Position numbers and translations under genes: made by a program. DNA of 64,000 nt from the NCBI RefSeq assembly GCF_920984735.1, contig NZ_CAKLBU010000005.1, positions 62,001 to 126,000 of the forward strand, given 5' to 3'. The notes under the pieces are model-generated. The model made no database searches, had not been told where the DNA came from, and saw nothing but the letters and a program-made list of their open reading frames with translations. Positions 36,181-44,942 of the stretch are shown here, one piece after another; the first letter of the stretch is position 1; every line of letters begins with the position of its first letter. The stretch is from Pedobacter sp. Leaf250 (GTDB lineage Bacteria > Bacteroidota > Bacteroidia > Sphingobacteriales > Sphingobacteriaceae).

Positions 36181-36783
36181 ATGGAATATACAGTTGTAAT
36201 TAACGGAAAGCCGCAAGGTCCATATAGTTTAGCTCAACTTAAAGATTTAGAAATTAAACCAAATACATTCATTCGTAAACCAGGAATGGATGATTATAAA
36301 GAAGCTCACGCAATACCAGAATTGCGTGAGCTTTTGGGTTTTAAATATCAAAAAACAGCGCCGCAATATTTCGCCGCATTTGATCAGCGGTTATTGGCTT
36401 CTGTAATAGATCACTTTATTATTTTTGGTATTTATTCAGTTATCATTTTATGTAGTTTTGTTTTTATTGAAGGAAAAGATCAGCGCATAATGGCTTTTTT
36501 AATTCCATTTCCTTCTATTTTTGCTTTCAAACTTTTATACGGAAGTATTGCCGAATCATCAACAGCGCAAGCTACAATTGGTAAAAAACTACTCAATATT
36601 AAAGTAACAGATCTGGAAGGATCTAGGGTATCATTTGGTCGGTCTTTGGCTAGAAACCTATCTAAAATCTTCTCTGTAATTCCTGTTTTTTTCGGCTATT
36701 TGTACAGCTTCCTCAACAAAAAAAATCAATGTTGGCACGATATTGCTGCAGATTCGCTGGTAATAAAGGATAGGTTGATATAG
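36181..36783 (+). CDS. GYF_2-RDD family membrane protein
   Basis: 200 residues. The N-terminal GYF_2/DUF4339 module (1 to about 50) has the motif NGKPQGPYSLAQLKDL. The rest is an RDD domain: AAFDQRLLASVIDHFIIFGI supplies the Arg-Asp-Asp-like signature, followed by two to three membrane spans and TIGKKLLNIKVTDLEGSRVS, a conserved RDD motif. RDD proteins are poorly understood; some act in ion homeostasis. It lies after the PspC/LiaF pair on the same strand, separated by a palindromic repeat. Confidence 0.8.
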   Translation: MEYTVVINGKPQGPYSLAQLKDLEIKPNTFIRKPGMDDYKEAHAIPELRELLGFKYQKTAPQYFAAFDQRLLASVIDHFIIFGIYSVIILCSFVFIEGKDQRIMAFLIPFPSIFAFKLLYGSIAESSTAQATIGKKLLNIKVTDLEGSRVSFGRSLARNLSKIFSVIPVFFGYLYSFLNKKNQCWHDIAADSLVIKDRLI

Positions 36784-36833
36784 ATTTAAAGTCATTCTGT
36801 TATTCAAAATTCTCTCATTCAAAATTCTATCTA

Positions 36834-36841
36834 TATCTTTG
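36834..36841 (+). promoter_or_regulatory. Possible -7 box just before ispG
   Basis: TATCTTTG matches TAnnTTTG perfectly but ends 7 nt before the chosen ATG (36849), which would give an almost leaderless mRNA. No -33 TTG at good spacing; chance match possible. Confidence 0.35.
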
Positions 36842-36848
36842 CAATTGC

Positions 36849-38831
36849 ATGGAAAATTTATCGGTAAAGCATGATTTAGCAGGTGGTTATTGTAATAGTT
36901 TAACCACTTATTCAAGGTTTCTAACACGCGAAGTTAAGATTGGCGACATTGCTTTGGGTGGGCATAATCCCATTCGCATCCAATCAATGACCACTACCGA
37001 TACCATGGATACCATTGGAACTGTTGAACAAACCATTCGCATGGTCGAATCTGGTTGCGAATACGTTCGTATTACCGCTCCAAGTATTAAAGAAGCCGAA
37101 AATTTAGCCAATATTAAAAAAGAACTGCGTTACCGCGGATACGATGTTCCGTTAATTGCCGATATACATTTTACTCCGAACGCTGCGGAAATGGCAGCAA
37201 GAATAGTAGAAAAGGTTCGTGTAAATCCGGGCAATTACGCTGATAAAAAGAAATTTGAAAACCTGGAATATACCCAAGATGCTTATACAGCAGAATTAGA
37301 ACGAATCAATAAAAAATTCATTCCACTAATTAAAATTTGTAAAGAATACGGCACTGCTATGCGTATAGGTACTAACCATGGCTCTTTATCTGACCGCATC
37401 ATGAGCCATTATGGCGATACACCGCGTGGAATGGTGGAGTCGGCAATGGAATTTATCCGCATGTGCGAAGCTGAAAATTATTACAATTTGGTTATCTCTA
37501 TGAAAGCCAGCAATACCCAGGTAATGGTTCAGGCTTATAGATTATTGGTTGAAACGATGGTAAAAGAGGGTATGAATTATCCTTTGCATTTAGGCGTAAC
37601 CGAAGCAGGCGATGGCGAAGATGGTCGGATTAAATCAGCTGTCGGCATTGGAACTTTATTGGAAGATGGTTTGGGCGATACCATTCGTGTTTCGTTAACA
37701 GAAGACCCAGAATTTGAAGCACCTGTGGCGAAAGCATTGGCTGATAGATATGTGAATAGAGTTGAAAGTCAAAAGTTGAAAGTTGAAAGCAATACTATCG
37801 TATGTCATCCTGAGCTTGTCGAAGGACAATCACCAACTTACAGTCCATACCAATATTCCCGTAGAACAACAGAGCCTGTTCAGCACATTGGCGGCCACCA
37901 TCATCCAGTGGTGATGATTGATGTATCAAAGGAAAACCTTAAAGATCCATACTTTTTAAATGCTGTGGGCTATAATTACAGCGCTGGTTTAGATAAATAC
38001 AATCTAGCAGATCAAGCTTGTGATTTGGTTTTCTTAGGTGATAACTTGCCCTCATTCTCTTTCCCTGGAAACTTAAAGCAAATTTATAATTACCAAAACT
38101 GGTTAGGTTTAAAGGATAAAAACAATTGCCATCCTGTATTTTCTTTAGATGAATTTAATAATACAACTATTAAAGATGAACATTTAAATTTCGTAGAAAT
38201 TGATGCTACCCAGTTTAATCATTTATCACTTCATCAGTTAATAAATGTTGTTTTTATTTTAAATACCACTGCAAACCACGGCATGGCTGAGCAACGGGCA
38301 TTCTTCGTTGCCTTACAAGAAAAAAACATTCAAACTCCGGTAATTATTAGAAGAACTTACTCTGACTTGGATGCTGATCATTTGCAGCTTTATGCGGCGA
38401 CAGATTTAGGTGCACTTTTTACAGATGGCTTCGGCGATGGAATTTGGATTGATGCCCAGGGACAAAATTTAGCATTATTAAATGCCACCAGTTTTGGGAT
38501 TTTGCAAGCAACGAGAACACGAATCAGCAAAACGGAATATATTTCTTGTCCGAGTTGTGGAAGAACACTTTTCGATTTGCAGGAAACCACTCAATTAATC
38601 CGTTCGCGTACCGATCATTTAAAAGGTTTAAAAATAGGCATTATGGGCTGTATCGTAAATGGTCCTGGCGAAATGGCCGATGCTGATTATGGTTACGTAG
38701 GAACCGGGCCAGATAAAATTACGCTTTATCGTGGGCAAGAAGTAGTAAAGAAAAATGTAAATACTGCTTTTGCTTTAGATGAATTGATTGATATTATTAA
38801 GGGTGATGGAAATTGGGTAGAGAAAAGTTAA
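36849..38831 (+). CDS. ispG: 4-hydroxy-3-methylbut-2-enyl diphosphate synthase (IspG/GcpE), long type
   Basis: 660 residues. It converts methylerythritol cyclodiphosphate to HMBPP in the MEP isoprenoid pathway with a [4Fe-4S] cluster. The N-terminal TIM barrel (about 20-300) has the motifs IRIQSMTTTDTMDT, YVRITAPS, LIADIHFTPN and KVRVNPGNY. An insert domain typical of Bacteroidota and plant enzymes occupies about 330-560. The C-terminal cluster domain supplies C567 and C570 (CPSCGRT) and C601 plus E608 (GCIVNGPGE). Residues 305-327 (VESQKLKVESN, then VCHPELVEGQ) are encoded by two intergenic-type repeats fused in frame at the barrel/insert boundary. The catalytic residues are intact, so the enzyme is probably active. 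Confidence 0.93.
   Translation: MENLSVKHDLAGGYCNSLTTYSRFLTREVKIGDIALGGHNPIRIQSMTTTDTMDTIGTVEQTIRMVESGCEYVRITAPSIKEAENLANIKKELRYRGYDVPLIADIHFTPNAAEMAARIVEKVRVNPGNYADKKKFENLEYTQDAYTAELERINKKFIPLIKICKEYGTAMRIGTNHGSLSDRIMSHYGDTPRGMVESAMEFIRMCEAENYYNLVISMKASNTQVMVQAYRLLVETMVKEGMNYPLHLGVTEAGDGEDGRIKSAVGIGTLLEDGLGDTIRVSLTEDPEFEAPVAKALADRYVNRVESQKLKVESNTIVCHPELVEGQSPTYSPYQYSRRTTEPVQHIGGHHHPVVMIDVSKENLKDPYFLNAVGYNYSAGLDKYNLADQACDLVFLGDNLPSFSFPGNLKQIYNYQNWLGLKDKNNCHPVFSLDEFNNTTIKDEHLNFVEIDATQFNHLSLHQLINVVFILNTTANHGMAEQRAFFVALQEKNIQTPVIIRRTYSDLDADHLQLYAATDLGALFTDGFGDGIWIDAQGQNLALLNATSFGILQATRTRISKTEYISCPSCGRTLFDLQETTQLIRSRTDHLKGLKIGIMGCIVNGPGEMADADYGYVGTGPDKITLYRGQEVVKKNVNTAFALDELIDIIKGDGNWVEKS
37761..37827 (+). 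repeat. Two repeat fragments inside the ispG coding sequence
   Basis: gttgaaagtcaaaagttgaa and a repeat of aagttgaaag (37761-37790) match the word family seen in the TPP riboswitch insert. gtcatcctgagcttgtcgaa plus ggac (37804-37827) is the same arm found in intergenic copies at about 52298-52315 (inverse) and 44498. Reading frame is kept. Confidence 0.8.
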
Positions 38832-38852
38832 CTTTTTTCGATTATCTCATGG

Positions 38853-38912
38853 TTTGTGTCCTCACAGACCATTAATACCTCAATTAATTTTGTTGTGTGA
38901 GGACAAAGTTTT
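38853..38912 (+). terminator. Probable terminator after ispG
   Basis: TTTGtGTCCTCACA (38853-38866) pairs with TGTGAGGACAAA (38896-38907) with one bulge, followed by GTTTTTATTT. The 29-nt loop is long. The rest of the 390-nt gap to 39221 contains AT-rich sequence in which I see no gene or known element. Confidence 0.5.
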
Positions 38913-39221
38913 TATTTGTCTTTGCCAGACAGGCTTTTTTCTTTTGGCACCAAAAGACCTGCAAAGCAAGCTTGAACACATTTAAAAAACTTAAACTAGT
39001 GAAAACACAAAAGTGTCGGCTTAAAATTTTGTTTTAAAGTTTGTGCTGTGACAGGGATAATGATTGCCCAAAAATTTGTTAGGCCGATTTAAGTAGAACG
39101 AAGATGTAATGCTTAGGCTTAGCCAAGTGGAAAGGCAAATCGAAAATAACTAATTGCTTAATTATCTCTTCGACATTACACATTATCTAATAACTAACTA
39201 ATAAAATCTAAATTACCTCCC

Positions 39222-40496
39222 ATGAACATTCCTGAATTTCAATATATTTTTAGTGAACTTAGAAACTGGTTGTTAAGCAATGGATTGACAGGTGGCGAAT
39301 TGATTTATGCCTATTTTTTTATCGGTTTAATTGGTGTTACGCTATTCCTTTTCATTACCATTTTTGTTACCCGACAGGTGTTTATTGCTGTTGTTAAAAG
39401 CGCTAAAACAAAATCAAATTGGCAAAGTGCACTTTATGAATTTCGTGTTTTCAGGGCTTTTGCATTAATTTTTGGCGCATATATTATTTATAATGTTGTT
39501 CCATTTGTCTTTATCGATTTCAAACTTTGGCTTTTTTATGCATTAATCATAGCTAAAATCTACATCGTACTTGCCGTAATGTTTGCCGTAAATGCTTTTT
39601 TAAATGCATTGGTTTCTATTATGGAAGCCTCCAGAAAATATGCTGATAAACCCATCAGAAGTTACAAGCAGGTAGCCAAAATTGTATTTTATATTGTTGG
39701 TTTTGTATTGATTTTATCCATTATTTTAAATCAATCACCTTTATATATTTTTGGAGGTTTTGGTGCGGTAACGGCAGTTTTTATATTGGTATTTCGCGAT
39801 CCCATTCTAGGCTTTGTGGCATCAGTGCAAATGAGTGCCATTGATTTGGTTCGGGTGGGCGATTGGATTACTGTAGAAAAGTACGGTGCTGATGGCGAAG
39901 TAACCGAAATTAATTTAACCACCATAAAAGTTCGTAATTGGGATAAAACCGTAACCATTGTACCGAGTTATGCCATTGTTAGTGAATCATTTAAAAATTG
40001 GCGGGCCATGGAAGAAAGTGAGGGGAGAAGGATAAAACGCCACATCAATATTAAAATTTCGAGTATTAAATTTTGTGATGAAGAGTTGATTAACCGACTG
40101 AAAAGTATCGATTTCTTAAAAGATTATTTAAAGGAAACCCAACTCCAGATCGAAACATTTAATGCAGAGAATACGGTAAATCCAAACAATTTGGTAAATG
40201 GAAGGCACATGACCAATATTGGAACTTTTAGGGTTTATGCAGAAAAATACTTAGAAAGCAATCCTTATATCAATACCGATTTAACTTTTATGGTTCGGCA
40301 GTTACAAGCTACAGAAAACGGATTACCAATAGAGATTTATGTGTTTTCCAAAGAAAAAGGATTGAAAAAATTTGAAGAAGTAGCAGCAGATATTTTTGAT
40401 CATTTACTTGCTGCGGTTCCTTATTTTGATTTGGAAATTTTCCAGAGTCCTAGTGGTAGCGACATGCGTGGGTTTGTGCGTAGGGGCAATGATTAA
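39222..40496 (+). CDS. Mechanosensitive channel, MscS/YbdG type
   Basis: 424 residues with five membrane segments (about 25-50, 75-95, 100-130, 150-170, 172-195) and a soluble MscS C-terminal domain. The last helix and following strand show FGGFGAVTAVFILVFRDPIL, then GDWITVEKYGADGEVTEINL and TTIKVRNWDKTVTIVPSYAI, the MscS beta-domain signature. The longer soluble part and WDKTVTIVPSY resemble E. coli YbdG (MscM), a miniconductance channel that opens in hypo-osmotic shock. It stands alone, convergent with the hydrolase gene. Confidence 0.88.
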   Translation: MNIPEFQYIFSELRNWLLSNGLTGGELIYAYFFIGLIGVTLFLFITIFVTRQVFIAVVKSAKTKSNWQSALYEFRVFRAFALIFGAYIIYNVVPFVFIDFKLWLFYALIIAKIYIVLAVMFAVNAFLNALVSIMEASRKYADKPIRSYKQVAKIVFYIVGFVLILSIILNQSPLYIFGGFGAVTAVFILVFRDPILGFVASVQMSAIDLVRVGDWITVEKYGADGEVTEINLTTIKVRNWDKTVTIVPSYAIVSESFKNWRAMEESEGRRIKRHINIKISSIKFCDEELINRLKSIDFLKDYLKETQLQIETFNAENTVNPNNLVNGRHMTNIGTFRVYAEKYLESNPYINTDLTFMVRQLQATENGLPIEIYVFSKEKGLKKFEEVAADIFDHLLAAVPYFDLEIFQSPSGSDMRGFVRRGND

Positions 40497-40617
40497 ATTT
40501 GTTGCTAACATAAAACTTTACCATAAAGGAATTTAGGAGCAATAAGCACGTTTTTATTAAATTATCTTCAATCCCTTAAATGGTGAAGCCAGAGGATTTA
40601 TTATTCCCCCAAAAACG

Positions 40618-41424
40618 TTAAAACCTTTCGCACACTTTAAATAAAAGTGGTGGTATGGTTTCTTTTTCATAAGGTTGAGATGCGCCATAAACATGATTTG
40701 CGCCCTCAATTTTAATAAGCTTGCTGTTTGGATTGGCATCAGCCAGTTTTTGGGCATTATCAAAAGGAACATTAACATCATCATCTCCCTGAACAATTAA
40801 CCAAGGAATATTGATGCGTTTTGCCGCCTCAATTATATTAAGTGTTTCGGCATTTTCTTCAAAATCATTTAGTAGGTTAACGTTTAGGGGCATTTGTTCC
40901 TTAGTTCGAGCATTGGTAACATATATTTTTCCCGTAGTTTTCCATTCTGCTTCCTGCTCTTTTTTCCACAAACTATTAAAACTCGAAATGGCACTCCAGG
41001 TAATCAATTTATTGATTCGTAAATCATTTGCAGCCTCAATAATTGCTAAACCGCCACCTCTGCTGTGCCCGATTACATTCACTTCGATTTGCCTGCCATA
41101 AGATTTTTCAATAAAATCTAGTACCGCGTTTATATCAAATAGCTCTCTCGAAAACGTATTGTTAGCAAAAGTTTCTAAATCGTTTACATCATTTGGATGA
41201 TCAGTTGATACACCGCTATGCGATAAATTAAATTTAATATAACGATAACCGTTCGCGGCAAAATATCGGGCAACTAAATTATGTGCGCCCCAATCTTTAA
41301 AACCTTTAAAGCCATGGATAAAAAGTACAATAGGTGTATTTGGGTTTTTATCATCGAAGGTAATGTCGCCAATAATTAATTTTCCATCTGAACCGCTAAG
41401 GCTAAAATCATTTTGTGTAATCAT
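40618..41424 (-). CDS. Alpha/beta hydrolase
   Basis: 268 residues with a complete alpha/beta-hydrolase layout. The oxyanion region is LFIHGFKGFKDWG, the nucleophile elbow GHSRGG has S121, the acid is in VQGDDDVNVP (D214-216), and the histidine is H244 in EGANHVYG. It resembles dienelactone-hydrolase/BAAT-like or S9-type esterases; the substrate cannot be told. No signal peptide, so cytoplasmic. The plus-strand channel gene converges on it from the other side. Confidence 0.85.
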   Translation of the reverse strand: MITQNDFSLSGSDGKLIIGDITFDDKNPNTPIVLFIHGFKGFKDWGAHNLVARYFAANGYRYIKFNLSHSGVSTDHPNDVNDLETFANNTFSRELFDINAVLDFIEKSYGRQIEVNVIGHSRGGGLAIIEAANDLRINKLITWSAISSFNSLWKKEQEAEWKTTGKIYVTNARTKEQMPLNVNLLNDFEENAETLNIIEAAKRINIPWLIVQGDDDVNVPFDNAQKLADANPNSKLIKIEGANHVYGASQPYEKETIPPLLFKVCERF

Positions 41425-41824
41425 TATTTAAGGAATTGGTACAATTTATAAACCTACGAAATATGTTTTTGTTATATTTCAATCTAAGTATTTGAGCGAT
41501 GATGAAACTCAGCTACTTATTTTTCAGGTAGGTATGCCTTGCATAGCGAGGTAGTTTTAATTTATATGCACTGAGCTATATTATCTAAACATGATTGAAC
41601 GAAAAGCCATAATTTAAGCATCTGTTTTTATTTATTTAAGGTATGCTTGCAGTCATCACAGGTTTTATTGTGCTTGTGGGGAAAGCAGGACGAACATTAA
41701 AATGAAACATTGCCTTGCTTTTCAAAAACCAATTTCAGATTTTGTCAGCTAAATACGTCTATTTAAAACCGTTCTAAATTGATGTAAATTACAGATTAAT
41801 GACGTTCGCAACCGCTAACCATGT

Positions 41825-41832
41825 TACTTTTG
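41825..41832 (+). promoter_or_regulatory. -7 box of hemA
   Basis: TACTTTTG is a perfect TAnnTTTG match; the -33 position has GTTCG (41804-41808), a partial TTG. Start would fall near 41839, giving a 23-nt leader with GGAG at 41855-41858 and the TTG start codon at 41862. The remaining 437-nt gap from 41425 shows no gene or element that I recognise. Confidence 0.5.
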
Positions 41833-41861
41833 TTTCCCGATAATAGTTAATAACGGAGCAC

Positions 41862-43088
41862 TTGGAATATTTAAAGGTAATAGCTTTTACGCACCATCAC
41901 ATCGACCTGAAATCTTTAGGGAAGTTGGTAATATGTGATCAGAGTTTAGATAGCAGATTGAAGAATCTTCAAGCAGAGCTTCCGGTTAGCGAAATATTTT
42001 ACATTGGCACATGTAACCGTGTCGAATTCGTTTTCCTCACCAAAGAAAAAACCGATAAAGAATTTGTAACTAAATTTTTAACAGTGCTTGACATGGGCTT
42101 GCCTGCAGAATTTATGGAACGTTTTCTCGATAATGTAACGGTTTACGAAAACGAAGAAGCTTTTAATCATTTATTAAGAACTTCTTGCTCTTTAGAAAGT
42201 TTGGTTGTCGGCGAAAAGGAAATTCTTGCTCAAATACGCAAAGCTTATGAAAACTGTCGCGATGCAGGTTTTACCGGCGATTACATGCGTATGATTATGG
42301 ATAGGGTAGTGAAGACTGCGAAAGAGGTTTACACACACACCAACATTTCAAAAAACCCTGTTTCTGTAGTTTCTTTGGCCTACCGCAAACTTAAAGAATT
42401 AAATATGTGTGGCAACTCACGCGTTTTAATTATTGGTGCCGGTGAAACCAATCAGAACATTGCAAAATACCTTAATAAGCATAAATATTCCAACTTTTCA
42501 ATTTTTAACCGTACACTTTCAAAAGCCGAAGCTTTGGCAGAGGAATTGAATGGTAAAGCTTATCCACTTACCGAATTAGAAAATTTTTCTGAAGGTTTTG
42601 ATGTAATTATCACTTGTACAGGTTCCACCGAAGCCATTATTAATGAAGAATTATATGCTAAATTACTTAATGGCGATGCAGGCAAAAAGGTGATTGTTGA
42701 TTTGGCAATACCTAATGATGTAGAACCTGCGGTTATTCATAACAATCTGATTCATTACATTGAAGTAGAATCATTAAAAGAAGTTGCCCGCAAAAACATT
42801 CAGGAGCGCTATAATGAACTGGTTCATGCCGAAGATATTATCAACAACAACATTACTGAGTTCTTCACCGTTTTAAAACAGCGCCGTATTGAATTGGCGA
42901 TGCAAGAAGTTCCACGCAAAATAAAAGAAATTAAAAACACAGCTCTGAATGGTGTTTTTGCCGATGAGATTAGTCAAATGGACGAGGCTTCTCGGGAGGT
43001 TTTGGAACGCGTAATGAACTACATGGAAAAAAAATGTATTAGCGTTCCCATGATTATGGCTAAAGAAATTTTAGTTAAAGAATCTTAA
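41862..43088 (+). CDS. hemA: Glutamyl-tRNA reductase
   Basis: 408 residues, first enzyme of the C5 tetrapyrrole pathway: NADPH-dependent reduction of glutamyl-tRNA to glutamate-1-semialdehyde. The catalytic cysteine is C51 in IGTCNRVEF. Other hallmarks are SLESLVVGEKEILAQIRKAY, the Rossmann motif VLIIGAGETNQNIAKYL, and FNRTLSKAEAL. The C-terminal dimerisation helix ends the protein. Translation must start at TTG 41862 because everything from codon 3 is conserved and no ATG lies upstream in frame; a GGAG precedes it. A terminator follows the stop. No other heme genes are in the window. Confidence 0.93.
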   Translation: MEYLKVIAFTHHHIDLKSLGKLVICDQSLDSRLKNLQAELPVSEIFYIGTCNRVEFVFLTKEKTDKEFVTKFLTVLDMGLPAEFMERFLDNVTVYENEEAFNHLLRTSCSLESLVVGEKEILAQIRKAYENCRDAGFTGDYMRMIMDRVVKTAKEVYTHTNISKNPVSVVSLAYRKLKELNMCGNSRVLIIGAGETNQNIAKYLNKHKYSNFSIFNRTLSKAEALAEELNGKAYPLTELENFSEGFDVIITCTGSTEAIINEELYAKLLNGDAGKKVIVDLAIPNDVEPAVIHNNLIHYIEVESLKEVARKNIQERYNELVHAEDIINNNITEFFTVLKQRRIELAMQEVPRKIKEIKNTALNGVFADEISQMDEASREVLERVMNYMEKKCISVPMIMAKEILVKES

Positions 43089-43091
43089 TTC

Positions 43092-43122
43092 AACCGCTCC
43101 AAAGAATTTCTTCGGAGCAGTT
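43092..43122. terminator. Shared hairpin between convergent hemA and ilvA
   Basis: AACcGCTCC and GGAGCaGTT pair, continued by AGAA/TTCT, with few unpaired bases. The T-runs are weak on both sides, so termination strength is uncertain. Confidence 0.55.
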
Positions 43123-43127
43123 AATTC

Positions 43128-44378
43128 TTAAACCAGATATTCAAACAAAGTTTGATCCTGGTTCAACTCGATAATTTCGAATTTAAAATCTTTCATGCGT
43201 TGCAATAGGCTCGCATAATCATCCTTATCGGTTAATTCGATACCCACTAAGGCCGGACCATTTTCTTTGTTGGTTTTTTTGATAAATTCAAAACGGGTGA
43301 TATCATCATGCGGACCTAAAACTTCATTTACGAATAACTTTAGCGCACCTGGTCTTTGCGGAAAACGAACAATGAAATAATGTTTCAAGCCCTCAAAAAG
43401 TAAAGATTTCTCTTTAATTTCTTGCATACGCTCGATATCGTTATTGCCACCGCTAACAATACAAACAACAGTTTTACCTTTAATTTGATCTTTTAATTGC
43501 TCTAAAGCGGCAACCGATAATGCACCAGCAGGTTCTACCACAATGGCATCTTCGTTATAAAGCTTTAAAATTGTGGTGCAAATTTGTCCTTCAGGAATTA
43601 GGTATGTAGAACTCAAAAGCTCTTTACAATATTTATAGGTGATCCAACCCATCCTTTTCACAGCTGCACCATCAACAAAGCGTTCAATTTTTTCAACTGT
43701 TATTGGGCCGCCATTTTTAAGTGCTTCGCTTAACGATGGAGCACCCATTGGCTCAACCCCAAAAATCTTAACATCAGGCTTTACCGTTTGAAGATAGGAA
43801 CTTACACCCGATGCTAAACCACCACCACCAACAGGTACAATGATAGCATCGAGCTCTGGTAAATCCTGAAAAACTTCCATCGCAACGGTGGCTTGTCCTT
43901 CAATTACTTTTTCGTCATCAAAAGGGGGAATAAATGTAGATGATTTTTCTTCGCAATAAACCAAGGCTTCTTTTAAACAATCATCAAAGGTATCGCCAAC
44001 CAAAACAATCTCAATATTATCACCACCAAACATGTTTACCTGTTTAATCTTCTGTTTGGGCGTAATTTCGGGCATAAAAATAACACCTTTAATGCCGAGT
44101 TTTTTACATGAGTAAGCAACTCCTTGCGCATGATTGCCTGCGCTGGCACACACGATTCCATTTTGTAAAGCATTAGCGTTTAGCGCACTGATTTTATTAT
44201 AAGCGCCACGCAATTTATAGGAACGTACAATTTGTAGATCTTCTCTTTTAAGATAGATATTTGCATTATATTTTAACGATAATCCCTCATTGAACTCCAG
44301 CGGCGTACGTTTTACAACGCCCTCCAAAGTCTTAAAAGCATTTTCAAAATCGAAAGTATTTTTTATTGTATTGTTCAT
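43128..44378 (-). CDS. ilvA: Threonine ammonia-lyase (threonine deaminase)
   Basis: 416 residues. A PLP enzyme that turns threonine into 2-oxobutanoate, first step to isoleucine. The PLP lysine is K55 in VRSYKLRGAYNKI; the phosphate-binding glycine loop is VPVGGGGLASG, and CASAGNHAQGVAYSCKKLGI is family-typical. The C-terminal part (about 330-416; HYFIVRFPQRPGALKLFVNE) is a single ACT-like regulatory domain, so isoleucine feedback is likely. It is the last gene of the ilv-leu minus-strand run, 564 nt after leuA. In its 5' leader is a CCCCTAAAGGGG hairpin (about 44392-44407), a common intergenic word in this phylum. It may have its own promoter. Confidence 0.93.
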   Translation of the reverse strand: MNNTIKNTFDFENAFKTLEGVVKRTPLEFNEGLSLKYNANIYLKREDLQIVRSYKLRGAYNKISALNANALQNGIVCASAGNHAQGVAYSCKKLGIKGVIFMPEITPKQKIKQVNMFGGDNIEIVLVGDTFDDCLKEALVYCEEKSSTFIPPFDDEKVIEGQATVAMEVFQDLPELDAIIVPVGGGGLASGVSSYLQTVKPDVKIFGVEPMGAPSLSEALKNGGPITVEKIERFVDGAAVKRMGWITYKYCKELLSSTYLIPEGQICTTILKLYNEDAIVVEPAGALSVAALEQLKDQIKGKTVVCIVSGGNNDIERMQEIKEKSLLFEGLKHYFIVRFPQRPGALKLFVNEVLGPHDDITRFEFIKKTNKENGPALVGIELTDKDDYASLLQRMKDFKFEIIELNQDQTLFEYLV

Positions 44379-44424
44379 TTTTTAACCCCAAACCCCTAAA
44401 GGGGCTTTTAATATTGTGTACATT

Positions 44425-44935
44425 TTTTTGAAAAGCAAGTTTAATGCTAATCGGTTATTGTAGCCCTGCTATTCGTTGCAATCTTTTTGCGATTGTCAGT
44501 CTGAGCTTGTCGAAGACCCGTAACAAAAAGTATTTTCACTGCTATCAGTATAAAAAACTTTGGTCTGTGCAGGAAAGTAAAAAACCAACCCTCAACCTCC
44601 CGATAAAAATCCGGAGAAGTTGTCCCTCAAAGTTTTCAATATCTAAGTGGCAAATCTGCGTTTTGTCAGTCTGAGCCTGTCGAAGACCATTCTATAATCG
44701 AGAAGCAAAATTGTTGTCCTTCGACAACTTGTCCTGATACTTCGTGAAGCTCATGATTATATTCTGCCCTATGCCCGTCATTGCGAAATCGATTTTTCAT
44801 CGATTGAAGCAATCTCATTCGAAATATTATTTTTAACAAAAGAGATTGCTTCGTGCCTCGCAACGACGATTTTGCTTTAAACTTTTAACTTTAAACTCTC
44901 CACTTTAAACTTTCCACTTTCAACTTTAAGATTTC
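44425..44935. repeat. Composite repeat region between leuA and ilvA
   Basis: This gap (44379-44942) has no gene. It contains a CTTCGG/GCCCTGCT-family copy (about 44430-44550) interrupted by gtcagtctgagcttgtcgaa, a second tctgagcctgtcgaag with its inverse ccttcgacaa (44665-44728), a CGTCATTGCGA palindrome (44776-44868), and tandem actttaaactttcc-type words (44873-44935). Short reading frames here are repeat artefacts. Confidence 0.75.
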
Positions 44936-44942
44936 CGCTCTA

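Noticed and set aside
44444..44863. Two small reading frames between leuA and ilvA
   Set aside because: Both are made of repeat words (for example SLSLSKTR and the CGTCATTGCGA arm).
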